Shown here: in pieces, positions 7,874 to 15,763 of the stretch
Position numbering within the stretch: the first letter of the stretch is position 1
Layout: the number at the start of each line of letters is the position of its first letter
Assembly (NCBI RefSeq): GCF_015206815.1
Contig: NZ_JADEXZ010000049.1
Location: forward strand, 1 to 45,984
DNA length: 45,984 nt
Direction of reading: 5' to 3'
From: Fortiea sp. LEGE XX443
GTDB lineage: Bacteria; Cyanobacteriota; Cyanobacteriia; Cyanobacteriales; Nostocaceae
Notes under the pieces: model-generated
What the model was told of the DNA's origin: nothing
Databases searched by the model: none
Seen by the model: the letters and a program-made list of their open reading frames with translations, nothing else
Translations under genes and position numbers: made by a program

Positions 7874-9931
7874 TTATATTTTGCTTTCGTCCGAAAATTG
7901 TGGCAGGGTGAGGGTAAAACAAACTTGGCTCTGTTGAGAATCTGGAATTTGAGTACTTTCAACAGCGATCGCCCCATTTAAATGCTGCACCAGAGACTTG
8001 GCTAAGGCAAGTCCCAAACCCGTCCCAGGAGTCCATCTTCCACCTTTACCACGACGGAAGCGATCAAATATGTAGGTCGCTTCTTCTTCGGAAATGCTTC
8101 GTCCTGTATTAGTCACTTTAATGATAACTTGATCGACAAGCTGCTCAACTTGGTGAAAGGCTTGTACATGAATTACCGTGTCATGCTCTGAGTATGTACA
8201 CGCATTTGTGAACAATTCTTGCAGGATACGGTTAAAACTTTCTAGTTCAGTCTGAATTTTCAACGAATCCTGTGGTAAATCCAGATTGATGCTTAAGGCT
8301 TTGGCTGTGAGTTTTGGCTCAAAATTGGCTATTAGTCCTTGAATTTTAGTATTTAAATCTATAGTTTCAAATTGCGGACGTTCTTGCTTAGACTCTAATT
8401 TCTGTAGTGTCAGCAAATCATTAATTAAGTTAATTTCTTTCGTACATTCTTGCTCTAAAATATCCATGTATCTTGCTTGTCGGTCGGGCGGGATTCCCGG
8501 CAAACGCAAGTTTCTGATAGACATTTGCATATTTGTCAATGGGTAGCGCAAGCGATCGCTCATATTGCTCAAGAATTCATCTTTGAGATGATTGAGTTCT
8601 CGCAGTTGTTCAACATATTGCCGCGTTTTTTCATGCAACTTCGCTTGCAATTCCAGACTGCTTTGGAGTTTTGCTGTCCGTTCGTCTACCAAAGTCTGTA
8701 CTTGCCGCAATGTTTGTGATTGAATAATGGCATTGCTCATTTGAGCGCAGACCATTTCCACAAGATTTAATTCTGGTGGTTGCCAGTTGCGTGCTGTCGT
8801 TTGCTGTAACACCAGAAACCCTAAAATTTTACCTTGGTTTTCTAACGGTACTAACAGTACGGCAGGTAGGACATCAACTGCAAATAATTGCGAAGCTGTC
8901 CAAACTTCCTGTAAGTCTCTGTAGTCATTAATAATTAATGGTTTTCCTGCATCGGTGAACATACGTTGGCACAAACCACACTCAGAAATCAAAAATGACT
9001 GAGGCTCAACATTTGTTTTGCTGGTGGAATTCTGTGTATCTCGGTTCCACTCAGCTGCTACAGTTGCTTTGGCCTTGGGAATTTGTTTTTTAGGTTGAGT
9101 TCTAAATAAAGGATCTGTATATTTGAGTAAAATTAGCAAGCCTCTGTCTGCCTGTAAAGATTCGGCAGTGGAAGAAATTGCTAACTGGAGCATTTGATTT
9201 AGCTCTAAATTAGTCCGACTTAATATAGTTAATTGCTTGATCAAGTGCTGATGCTGTACGCTTTTTTGCAGATGCTCTTGTTGTGAAGCAACTAACTGTG
9301 CTTGTGCCACTTGAGAAAAAGCGATCGCACAAGATGACTCAACCAAATTTAACAGTTGTTTTTCTGTCTCACTCCAATCATAGGGTTGGAATTTGATCAG
9401 ACTAATCACACCGTTATTTTGCCCTAAAAATCGGGTAGGGATTGCTAAAACGGATCTGATTGGTAATGGCAGGTTTTGGCATCCAAGCACCAAACTATTT
9501 TGGATAGTAGAAATATCTTCAATGGTGAATGGTTCAGCCGCACATTGCACTACAGGTAATTCCATCAATAAATGTTCCGATAAGAACAATTCACTTGGGT
9601 GTGGTATTACCAGATATTCATCAGAACACCAATGCACAGCTATTGATTCATGTGATTCATTGGATGCTTCATCGGCTACTGTAACTAAACAACAACAATC
9701 AACTTTGAATGCTTCTCCTAGAAATCGAGCAATTTCTTGCAGCATCAACGTTGTTGCTGAGTTATTGGCAATGATGTAGTTAATTTTTTGCACCAACTGA
9801 AGAGTTGGTTCTTTCTGATGCTGCATCAGCTTGACTGGGTATGATTGTAGTCGTTCTAGGTCATTTGGACAATGTGGCGGCAATGATAAATGCTTTTTCA
9901 TTCCTGACACGCTCTTTGATAATGACCTCAT
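7874..9931 (-). CDS. GAF-domain sensor histidine kinase homologue lacking the phospho-acceptor His
   Basis: Counted from the ATG at 9931 the protein has 685 residues. It has two GAF-type domains (about 45-205 and 230-405; the second carries ECGLCQRMF), a coiled-coil linker (410-450), a dimerisation helix pair, and a C-terminal HATPase. The phospho-acceptor segment reads FLSNMSDRLRYPLTN; kinases normally have S-H-E-L-R-T-P-L, so the His is replaced by Asp459. The ATP-binding N-box (Asn576) and the glycine box GTGLGLALAK are intact. It may therefore bind ATP without autophosphorylating, acting as a pseudokinase or allosteric partner. No membrane segment is seen. A TTG start 15 bp upstream or an internal ATG at 9901 is also possible. 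It leads an operon with the START-like gene. Confidence 0.85.
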   Translation of the reverse strand: MRSLSKSVSGMKKHLSLPPHCPNDLERLQSYPVKLMQHQKEPTLQLVQKINYIIANNSATTLMLQEIARFLGEAFKVDCCCLVTVADEASNESHESIAVHWCSDEYLVIPHPSELFLSEHLLMELPVVQCAAEPFTIEDISTIQNSLVLGCQNLPLPIRSVLAIPTRFLGQNNGVISLIKFQPYDWSETEKQLLNLVESSCAIAFSQVAQAQLVASQQEHLQKSVQHQHLIKQLTILSRTNLELNQMLQLAISSTAESLQADRGLLILLKYTDPLFRTQPKKQIPKAKATVAAEWNRDTQNSTSKTNVEPQSFLISECGLCQRMFTDAGKPLIINDYRDLQEVWTASQLFAVDVLPAVLLVPLENQGKILGFLVLQQTTARNWQPPELNLVEMVCAQMSNAIIQSQTLRQVQTLVDERTAKLQSSLELQAKLHEKTRQYVEQLRELNHLKDEFLSNMSDRLRYPLTNMQMSIRNLRLPGIPPDRQARYMDILEQECTKEINLINDLLTLQKLESKQERPQFETIDLNTKIQGLIANFEPKLTAKALSINLDLPQDSLKIQTELESFNRILQELFTNACTYSEHDTVIHVQAFHQVEQLVDQVIIKVTNTGRSISEEEATYIFDRFRRGKGGRWTPGTGLGLALAKSLVQHLNGAIAVESTQIPDSQQSQVCFTLTLPQFSDESKI

Positions 9932-10381
9932 ATCGTATGCACCCAATTTCTTGGCATGTTATTCACCATTAGTTATGTCACTGCACCCTAATGAGTGGCA
10001 AATCTTTTATCAAGACTTTCTCTCACCTGTTATAGCCCTTTTCTCTTGCAGATGAACAAGTCACTGGTATATTAAACTAATTTATACACGAGTATGAAAA
10101 TCTAAAATATACTAAAGGTGCTGCTTAGAGTTGATTTTGGGCTTTGAAGCAGACCTAATTTACTAACTTTGGCCTAGGATAGCTTGTCGGTAACTATACA
10201 TAAACCGTAATTTCTCTGGAATTCAGACCAAAACTCTAGAAGGAATTACCGCATTAGTACTGTTGATTATATTAAATTTTGTAAAAATTATTGCTAAATA
10301 TTTTTCTCGTGCTAAGTACATTTCTAAGGGTTTGCCAAAAATTAAGTTCTATTATGACAGAACCTCTGGAAAAACTCTGAT

Positions 10382-10430
10382 AAGTAGTTGGACACAATTA
10401 AATTCATGGGTAGAGATAGGGGACAGGTTA
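10382..10430. repeat. dispersed intergenic repeat, copy A (short)
   Basis: The block AAGTAGTTGGACACAATTAA continues with ATTCATGGGTAGAGATAGG. It closely matches the start of copy B at 30675 (AAGTAGTCGGACACAATAAA, then ATTCATGGGTGGAGATAGG) and more distantly copy C at 15606. There is no coding capacity. Confidence 0.65.
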
Positions 10431-10433
10431 TAT

Positions 10434-10460
10434 TAATTCGTAATTCGTAATTCGTAATTA
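10434..10460. repeat. short tandem repeat, TAATTCG x3
   Basis: Three perfect TAATTCG heptamers in a row end in a partial TAATTA. Short tandemly repeated heptamers are a known feature of heterocystous cyanobacterial genomes. A second array of the same unit is at 36293. Confidence 0.8.
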
Positions 10461-10552
10461 AGAAACTCTGATTTGGTCTGGGTTGTAGCTAAAAGTTAAC
10501 AGCAGCCCAGTTACTATGATGAATAACTAAGCTGCCTTCGATTGAATAAAAA

Positions 10553-10888
10553 CTATCCAGCTAAACTCTCGACACTGAGAGGAACCATATCGCCATTCCT
10601 CGTTAGTCCTAATAACATGGGTTGTTGAGGTTGAATCAATTGACCTGTAAGTACACAACGTTCTTCCTGTTGAGCAGTGGCGGCTATACTAGCTCGAATA
10701 TCGGCGCGTGAAAATCGCGGTTTCCACTCACCAGATTTTTGCTGGACATAATTCCAGAGAATATCGCGGATTAAGGCTTGATACCCCTGATTGCCAGCTA
10801 TATCTTTGAGTTTGTCTTTGAGTTCTCTTTCCAGGCGAATGCTGGTAACTTCCATATCGGTTGTTGGGGTGCGAGTAATTGTGTGCAT
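10553..10888 (-). CDS. ribbon-helix-helix (CopG/Arc-like) DNA-binding protein
   Basis: I place the start at the ATG 10886-10888 because AAGGAGA lies at the right distance before it; a longer in-frame reading has no such site. The resulting 111-residue protein has a ribbon-helix-helix motif at about 11-48 (MEVTSIRLERELKDKLKDIA), typical of CopG/Arc-type dimeric repressors. A C-terminal tail with CVLTGQLIQPQQPMLLGLTR may be a small extra domain. It is transcribed divergently from the HNH-nuclease unit and might regulate itself or that operon. No toxin partner is adjacent, so an antitoxin role is not supported. Confidence 0.75.
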   Translation of the reverse strand: MHTITRTPTTDMEVTSIRLERELKDKLKDIAGNQGYQALIRDILWNYVQQKSGEWKPRFSRADIRASIAATAQQEERCVLTGQLIQPQQPMLLGLTRNGDMVPLSVESLAG

Positions 10889-11108
10889 GATTTTCTCCTT
10901 AAAGGTATGGACAGGATAGTAATACAAGTGTAGTATGTTTAAAGGAATGTTCAATAGGTGAAATTTTCTGTGAAATCCATTTACCCCATCTCTACTTCCT
11001 TGTGTGCTACCAACTGCCGATTTAGTTGGGAATTAGCAGCTGTGGGAGTGGAGTATTTATTTATGGGCGATGATAGCCAAATTCATGGGCTAATCACAGA
11101 GGAGAATT

Positions 11109-11132
11109 ATGATTTTAGATATCTCGGCATAG
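11109..11132 (+). other. candidate leader peptide (uORF, 7 codons)
   Basis: GAGGAG at 11099-11104 is followed by ATG ATT TTA GAT ATC TCG GCA TAG. The ribosome site is strong for so short a frame and lies inside the proposed attenuator leader of the HNH gene. Alternatively it is chance: the same stretch is also read through by a 75-codon frame (GTG 10958 to 11185) that has no ribosome site. Confidence 0.3.
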
Positions 11133-11166
11133 GCGTGCTGAATGCAAAACCACAACTGAACCAAAT

Positions 11167-11270
11167 AAGCGGGAGGTACAGATAAGAGGATGCTGTACCG
11201 ATATAAAACCAGGAAGTTTTTGATAAATTTCTAACCCCCGCTTTACTTAGACAAGAAGCGGGGGTTTTTT
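11167..11270 (+). promoter_or_regulatory. candidate transcription attenuator before the HNH gene
   Basis: Three elements lie in order. AAGCGGG (11167-11173) is complementary to part of the terminator's 5' arm, so it could act as an anti-terminator. GGTACAG (11175-11181) pairs with CTGTACC (11193-11199). Then follows the intrinsic terminator at 11235-11270. The HNH gene's ribosome site begins 3 bp after the T-run. Termination versus read-through would therefore set expression of the nuclease. No known riboswitch class was recognised. The alternative is that the terminator simply ends an unrelated plus-strand transcript. Confidence 0.4.
11235..11270 (+). terminator. intrinsic terminator
   Basis: CCCCCGCTT (11235-11243) pairs perfectly with AAGCGGGGG (11256-11264) around a 12-nt loop, followed by six T residues. 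This is a textbook Rho-independent terminator on the plus strand. It has no convincing gene upstream and lies immediately before the HNH gene. Confidence 0.85.
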
Positions 11271-11286
11271 AATAAGGAGTGAAGCT

Positions 11287-11805
11287 GTGACAAGCATAAT
11301 GCAAGTGTTAGAGCAATCCGTGGTGGTGTTTTCGCAAAATTACTTGCCACTGTGTCGTGTAAATATCAAGCGAGCGATTGTGCTGTTAGTAACAAACAAA
11401 GCAGAACCGCTAGGTTTTACTTCAGAAGGTGGATGGCGAGTCCATTCACCCAGTTTAGTAATTGATGTACCAAAACACATCCGTTTGAAAATTGGCTCTA
11501 ATGAGCGTACATGGAAAGTACCACCAGTAAACCGGCGGGAGGTTTTGCGGCGGGATCATCACACTTGTCAATATTGCGGTTGCAGCAAACGCCTGACGTT
11601 GGATCATGTGATTCCACGATCTAAAGGTGGTTTACACACTTGGGATAACGTCGTTACAGCTTGTGAAAGATGTAACTCTCGTAAAGGCGATTACTCTTTG
11701 TATGAGACTGGGATGCAGCTACGGAAACTACCGAAAGCACCAATCCACCCGGCGATCGCTTTTGCTGAACAGTTTTGGACAAATGTGCAAGCAAGCCTGG
11801 AATAA
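11287..11805 (+). CDS. HNH endonuclease
   Basis: The protein has 172 residues. Its C-terminal half carries a complete HNH fold: C94-x2-C97, the DH pair 106-107 (TLDHVIPRSKGG), Asn121, C126-x2-C129 and Asn130. The four cysteines should bind a structural zinc and His107 should be the general base for DNA cleavage. The N-terminal 80 residues are a strand-rich region found in the cyanobacterial HNH subgroup. The GTG start at 11287 is supported by AAGGAG at 11273-11278. It forms an operon with the gene 16 bp downstream. The natural substrate is unknown; there is no methylase or phage gene nearby. Confidence 0.85.
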   Translation: MTSIMQVLEQSVVVFSQNYLPLCRVNIKRAIVLLVTNKAEPLGFTSEGGWRVHSPSLVIDVPKHIRLKIGSNERTWKVPPVNRREVLRRDHHTCQYCGCSKRLTLDHVIPRSKGGLHTWDNVVTACERCNSRKGDYSLYETGMQLRKLPKAPIHPAIAFAEQFWTNVQASLE

Positions 11806-11821
11806 CAGGAGAGCATAAGGA

Positions 11822-12211
11822 ATGCTGAAATTAACTTACACCGAAAGGAGCTTTTGTTTAGAGTGTATTCCTCAGTCACTAGAGGATTGGGTAGCGCAGC
11901 GAGTTATTTTCGCCATGCGCCTTGGACAAAATCTGTATGTTGAACCAAGTACTGCTTCCTTTTTGCTCCCTGTTGATTTACCAGGAGTAGAAGCACTCAA
12001 AGCTGAGGTGAAACGAGATGATCGGGAAGTTTTAGCTTTGTGTGTCTGCGATTGTGAGTATTTGGAAGTGACTCTGCGGGGTTCTTGGTTAACTAATGGT
12101 GCTGAGGATGCTGTGGGTGTGTTCATCACCACAATGAGCGATCGCACTGAGTTCTTTCTGCACAAACTTTGGCAAGAAGCTCAAGCTTGCGCCTCTGTGA
12201 TGAGCGAGTAA
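11822..12211 (+). CDS. conserved cyanobacterial protein, unknown function
   Basis: This soluble 129-residue protein follows the HNH gene after 16 bp, with a purine-rich AGGAGAGCATAAGGA before the ATG, so co-expression is likely. It is alpha/beta in character, with segments such as DWVAQRVIFAMRLGQNLYVE, EVLALCVCDCEYLEVTLRG and a C-terminal helix. No catalytic or binding motif is evident apart from a few unpaired cysteines (CVCDC). I do not recognise a named domain. The context suggests a partner of the nuclease, which is inference only. Confidence 0.65.
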   Translation: MLKLTYTERSFCLECIPQSLEDWVAQRVIFAMRLGQNLYVEPSTASFLLPVDLPGVEALKAEVKRDDREVLALCVCDCEYLEVTLRGSWLTNGAEDAVGVFITTMSDRTEFFLHKLWQEAQACASVMSE

Positions 12212-12261
12212 TGAAGTATGAAGTGTGAAGTCTGAAGTCTGAAAAATAAAATTTCAGACTT
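12211..12261. repeat. degenerate GAAGTCT heptamer repeats ending in a hairpin
   Basis: Right after the operon stop, variants of TGAAGTC/TGAAGTA repeat about four times. The last unit, AAGTCTGAAA (12235-12244), pairs perfectly with TTTCAGACTT (12252-12261). The hairpin could end the HNH operon transcript, though only a weak T-run follows. Confidence 0.6.
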
Positions 12262-12435
12262 CTAATCTTTACTTATTGGTTGCTGAGTCTCTAACTTTGC
12301 TGGTGTGCTACAAGCAGTTACACAGAAGGCGATCGCCATAACACCAAATATCTTTGTCGCTTGAACTTTTTATCTGTTATATCAGGTTTCCAAGTATTCA
12401 GCCAATCATAAGATTGTAGTTTTACTTTGTAGTAT

Positions 12436-12507
12436 GGGTGGTTGGCATAGCGGCTGTGCAGCGAGCTTTTAATCGGCAACAGAAAGGTTCGATTCCTTTA
12501 CCACCCA
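12436..12507 (+). tRNA. tRNA-Lys(UUU)-like gene with defective anticodon stem (possible pseudo-tRNA)
   Basis: The 72-nt sequence has a perfect 7-bp acceptor (GGGTGGT/ACCACCC, discriminator A), a perfect T-arm (AAAGG-TTCGATT-CCTTT), a D-stem GCAT/GTGC with the conserved A-G-GG loop, a 5-nt variable loop, and the anticodon loop CTTTTAA (anticodon TTT). The anticodon stem GCGAG/TCGGC, however, has two true mismatches and one wobble. An alternative register pairs CGA/TCG and leaves an 8-nt loop. It may be a decayed tRNA-Lys, an unusual tRNA, or a regulatory mimic. No CCA is encoded. Confidence 0.55.
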
Positions 12508-12521
12508 CTTTCAATCAATCT

Positions 12522-13544
12522 CTACAGAGAATCTATGTGTTGCTGTACTTTCTCTGATAGCGGCTGATATTCGAGTTGCTGAGATAATTCATGAGCATTT
12601 TGGTAGCACGATCGCGCCATCTTTTTGCGTTTTGTTGAGGCGTACAAGTTGCCCATATTTAGCAAAGTAGAAATTTCTCCCACGCGATCGCCTAGTATCT
12701 GATAAATTGCGATCGCTTGTTTATAGAATTTCATTGCTTGCCAGTTATTTCCTAAAACGTTGTAGGTATAACCAATATTATTCAGGGTTGTTGCTTCACC
12801 AGAGCGATCTTTGAGTAGCCGACGAGACAAAAGGACTTGATAGTAAAGTAGTAACGCTTGTTTAGGTTGTCCTAAATCACTATAAACAGAAGCAATATTA
12901 TTCAATGTAGTGGCTTCACCAACCAAATTTTTGACTGCTCGTTGAATAGAAAGTGCTTCTTGTAAAAATTCTAGAGCTTGCTCATACTTGCCTAAAACAC
13001 TGTAAGCAAACCCAAGACCATTTAACGTTGTGGCTTCACCAGAAAAGTCTCCTAAAAATCGCCGCATTGGGAGAATTTGGTGTTGTAACAACAGCGATCG
13101 CTTTGGCTCTCCCAATTTGGTATAAATCAGCGCTACATCATTGAGAGTTGAAACTTCGCCTTGAGTGTCTTGCAATCTTCTAAATATTTCCAGGGCTTGA
13201 TCGAGATATTTTAGCGCTTGCGAAAACTTTCCTAGACGGCTGTAAGTAGATCCTAAATTGCTGAGAGCGGTTGCTTCTGCTCGTACGTTACCTAAATCTT
13301 GAGCAACCGAGAGCGCCTGTTCAAAACACTCTAATGCTCTTTGAGGTTGCCAACAACCAAGGTGAGCTAAACCAATGTCGTTTAATGTATAACCTTCTTT
13401 AGCTCGATCAGAAATTACTCTAGCTAATTCTAAATTCTCAGTTGCCAGAGCGAGAGATTCTTGAAGTTTACCTTGCTTGTAGTAGCGGGTTGCTTGATCA
13501 CGACGTTGCTCCCACTCTTGGACTGGATTGAATGATTGCGTCAT
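12522..13544 (-). CDS. TPR-repeat protein (about seven 40-residue repeats)
   Basis: The 340-residue protein is built almost wholly of long-type tetratricopeptide repeats with a 40-residue period (for example GEATTLNNIASVYSDLGQPK and GEATTLNNIGYTYNVLGNNW). This is the Rapsyn/LGN/kinesin-light-chain-like TPR class seen in cyanobacterial signalling scaffolds. There is no signal peptide, catalytic domain or membrane segment. It probably presents a curved groove for partner proteins; the partner is unknown. The near-identical repeats suggest internal duplication. The ATG is at 13542-13544. The 3' end lies 15 bp from the tRNA-Lys-like gene. Confidence 0.85.
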   Translation of the reverse strand: MTQSFNPVQEWEQRRDQATRYYKQGKLQESLALATENLELARVISDRAKEGYTLNDIGLAHLGCWQPQRALECFEQALSVAQDLGNVRAEATALSNLGSTYSRLGKFSQALKYLDQALEIFRRLQDTQGEVSTLNDVALIYTKLGEPKRSLLLQHQILPMRRFLGDFSGEATTLNGLGFAYSVLGKYEQALEFLQEALSIQRAVKNLVGEATTLNNIASVYSDLGQPKQALLLYYQVLLSRRLLKDRSGEATTLNNIGYTYNVLGNNWQAMKFYKQAIAIYQILGDRVGEISTLLNMGNLYASTKRKKMARSCYQNAHELSQQLEYQPLSEKVQQHIDSL

Positions 13545-14350
13545 TTGACCTCAGTTGCACTAGAGATAAATTAGACAGGCTCTTTTTGGGAAACATCCCT
13601 AGGATATAATTTTCCTTAGGTTGCCCACCTTTAAGTTAAACATTATTTTCTACCTTGAGAGATAGGATGTAAATAGTAAGTTGTGGTATATTTCTCAACC
13701 TAATCAACAATTACTATCAATTTATTCGATAAAAGCCTGCGTTTTGTAGCATATTCTTGCAAAGGACTAAATTAACAGGCTTAATAAGTCTTATTTGCGT
13801 AAATATGCAAAATAAGCGCGATTTTAGTTCTTTTTTTTTAAAGAGACATAACACTTTTTCTAGAATAAATACTTGAATTAAAATAACTGCCAAAACTTAC
13901 TAACGGCGATCGCTCGAATTGATGGTGTATTTCCTAATAGAGTCAAACTCCAGGGTTGATTTTTGCTCTCAGCTTCCAATAAGAGCAATAAACTGCCAAA
14001 TTTATAGATATTTAGCCACTCTACCCACAGATTGATTTTATCTCTAACGCAGAATCGATAAACTTCACTCTACAGGTCGATCCGAAAGTAGGATGATTCA
14101 AAGTAAATATAAGTTAGGTGAAATTTGATAGAAAATCATTGTGAAGCACAAGCTATATAAGCTTGCCTATTGCCATAATTAAAGCACTTACACAATAATA
14201 TTTTTCTTCAAATATTTGCCTTGAAATAATTTAAGGGTAAAGCATCGCTTAATAATTTTTTTGCACCCAAATTTTACTTAATGAGGGTAAAACATTGCTT
14301 ACCTGAAAAATATAATTTATACATTCTTAACGTTTTTTTGAGGATTTCCA
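13545..14350. other. long AT-rich intergenic region
   Basis: The 806-bp divergent spacer between the TPR gene and the stress cluster contains no credible gene. Its right end carries a spaced direct repeat (14233-14301). A weak hairpin near 13790-13814 lies well before a run of eight T and was not accepted as a terminator. Confidence 0.55.
14233..14301 (+). promoter_or_regulatory. direct repeat exactly 50 bp apart upstream of the stress gene
   Basis: AAGGGTAAAGCATCGCTTA (14233-14251) recurs as GAGGGTAAAACATTGCTTA (14283-14301), matching at 16 of 19 bases with a start-to-start distance of exactly 50 bp. The second copy ends 49 bp before the ATG. The spacing suits two regulator sites on the same DNA face, or one alternative-sigma promoter element duplicated. 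The regulator is not identified. Confidence 0.45.
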
Positions 14351-14710
14351 ATGAAGAATATGAATTTTGGTGTATCTCTATTACGTCCCCTGCGTTTTCT
14401 GATCATAGCTTTTACGTGTGCATTATTGCTTATATCTAATGCTTTTCCTGCCTTTGCGATCGAAGCCTCTAAAAGCAAGCCCACCGACGCTACAACACAA
14501 CTTCTAGAAACTCAACGTAAAACCGACGAACTCGCTCGCTCTGCACCGCCTGGACTGAATAAAGTGCAAGAAGAGTCTAATAAAGGTCTTAATGAGGTTC
14601 AGGGAGATGCTGATATTGATAAAATGAAGCGTCCTGAAAATTCCCAAAATGCAACGTCAGTGGAAGAAGAAGTCCAAAATTTGTTGGAAAAAGTAACAGG
14701 CAAAAAGTAA
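14351..14710 (+). CDS. low-temperature-induced-type exported protein
   Basis: The 119-residue protein has a signal peptide (about residues 1-36, hydrophobic core LIIAFTCALLLISNAF with a cleavage site near AFAIEA). A short, highly charged mature region follows with repeated acidic/Asn-rich helices (GLNKVQEESNKGLNEVQGDA). The composition matches the cyanobacterial low-temperature-induced protein group. With dps and a ChaB-domain gene downstream it resembles the Anabaena PCC 7120 all0457-all0459 region, which I recall as stress/desiccation-responsive. It probably acts in the periplasm or lumen as a hydrophilic protectant. AGGATTTCCA lies before the ATG. Confidence 0.7.
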   Translation: MKNMNFGVSLLRPLRFLIIAFTCALLLISNAFPAFAIEASKSKPTDATTQLLETQRKTDELARSAPPGLNKVQEESNKGLNEVQGDADIDKMKRPENSQNATSVEEEVQNLLEKVTGKK

Positions 14711-15019
14711 TGATGTTAATGATCAGAAGTAATCAACATCCAGTTTTGTAATCAAAGACTGGTTAAGATCAATACTCTTCATCCTCCGTCATTTCTATAT
14801 ACTGTTGACTCAACTTAGACATCTTGTTTGATCACTGTCATCAAGGTGTCTATTTCTACTTATTAATGATTAGTAAATTATTTTTTCTGTTATAGGGCAT
14901 AAATCCATATAACCGTAAGTTGTAATTAATTATGCTAGTGCAATCTTTCCTATGGTTGATGTAAATTATGTTTGATTTTTGTGAACTTAATAAATAAGTC
15001 TACTTAGGAATTAAATTCA

Positions 15020-15559
15020 ATGCGTACGATAAACATTGGTTTGACAGAAGAACAACGTCAAGGTGTAGCAAATCTGTTAAATCAAGATTTAGCAGATGCC
15101 TATTTACTTCTAGTAAAAACCAAAAAATATCATTGGGATGTTGTTGGCCCTCAGTTTCGTAGTCTGCACGAGCTTTGGGAAGAACACTACGAAAAGCTGA
15201 CTGAAAATATTGATGCTTTAGCAGAACGAGTTCGTGCTTTAGGTTGTTACCCTGTTGGCACTATGGAGGGATTTCTCAATATTACTACCCTCAAAGAACA
15301 TTCAGGTGATGTTCCCACAGCCACAGGAATGGTGGCTAACCTTGTGGAAGATCATGAGCAGGTTATTCGCAATCTCAGAGAGCATGTGGATCAATCCAGT
15401 GAGGAGTTCCATGATGAAGGAACTGCTGACTTTTTAACTGGCCTCATGGAAGAGCATGAAGAGATGGCTTGGATGCTGCGCTCATTTATTGAAGGACAAG
15501 AATTGCAGCCAGATGGAACACAACCAGCGACAGGAACAAAAACCCCTGTAGGTGTGTAG
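15020..15559 (+). CDS. dps: Dps-family ferritin-like protein
   Basis: The 179-residue protein is a Dps mini-ferritin. The inter-subunit ferroxidase ligands are all present: His38 (KKYHWDVVGP), His50, Glu54, Asp65 and Glu69, with the typical helix EHYEKLTENIDALAERVRAL. Dps 12-mers oxidise Fe2+ with hydrogen peroxide, store iron in the cavity and protect DNA during starvation and oxidative stress. The C-terminal tail (about 160-179, TQPATGTKTPVGV) is disordered and not strongly basic. The gene lies about 310 bp after the low-temperature-induced gene and probably has its own promoter. Confidence 0.92.
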   Translation: MRTINIGLTEEQRQGVANLLNQDLADAYLLLVKTKKYHWDVVGPQFRSLHELWEEHYEKLTENIDALAERVRALGCYPVGTMEGFLNITTLKEHSGDVPTATGMVANLVEDHEQVIRNLREHVDQSSEEFHDEGTADFLTGLMEEHEEMAWMLRSFIEGQELQPDGTQPATGTKTPVGV

Positions 15560-15605
15560 TTAAAAGTAGGTAACAGGTGACAGGTGATAGGGTCAAAAGT
15601 TTTTT

Positions 15606-15700
15606 AAGTAATCGGACAGAAATATTTACACATGAATTTTTAGACTGGATAAGGGTTTCAGGTCAAAATTTGTGTAATTAATTTTGTTTAACTACTTATA
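15606..15700. repeat. dispersed intergenic repeat, copy C
   Basis: AAGTAATCGGACAG opens the copy and GGTCAAAATTTGTGTAATTA with TTTTGTTT closes it. These match the two ends of copy B at 30675-30808 (AAGTAGTCGGACAC and GTCAAAAATTTGTGTAATTC). The middle portions differ. Confidence 0.6.
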
Positions 15701-15763
15701 TTTTTCCGCGTTTGCTTCTTTCGTCAGTCTGATACAAAAAACGAGATTTTAAGGAGTATTCAA

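Larger units (their letters stand above)
9932..10552. other. intergenic region with two dispersed repeats
   Basis: No credible gene is seen. The region carries a dispersed repeat copy (10382-10430) and a TAATTCG heptamer array (10434-10460), and upstream of these the promoter area of the sensor-kinase gene. Confidence 0.55.

Noticed and set aside
10958-11185. 75-codon plus-strand frame before the terminator at 11235
   Set aside because: It starts at a GTG without a ribosome site, its composition is not convincing, and the uORF and helices overlap it. I treat the region as leader RNA.
13790-13838. hairpin and T8 run upstream of the stress cluster
   Set aside because: The stem contains a bulge and lies about 15 bases before the T-run; no plus-strand gene precedes it.
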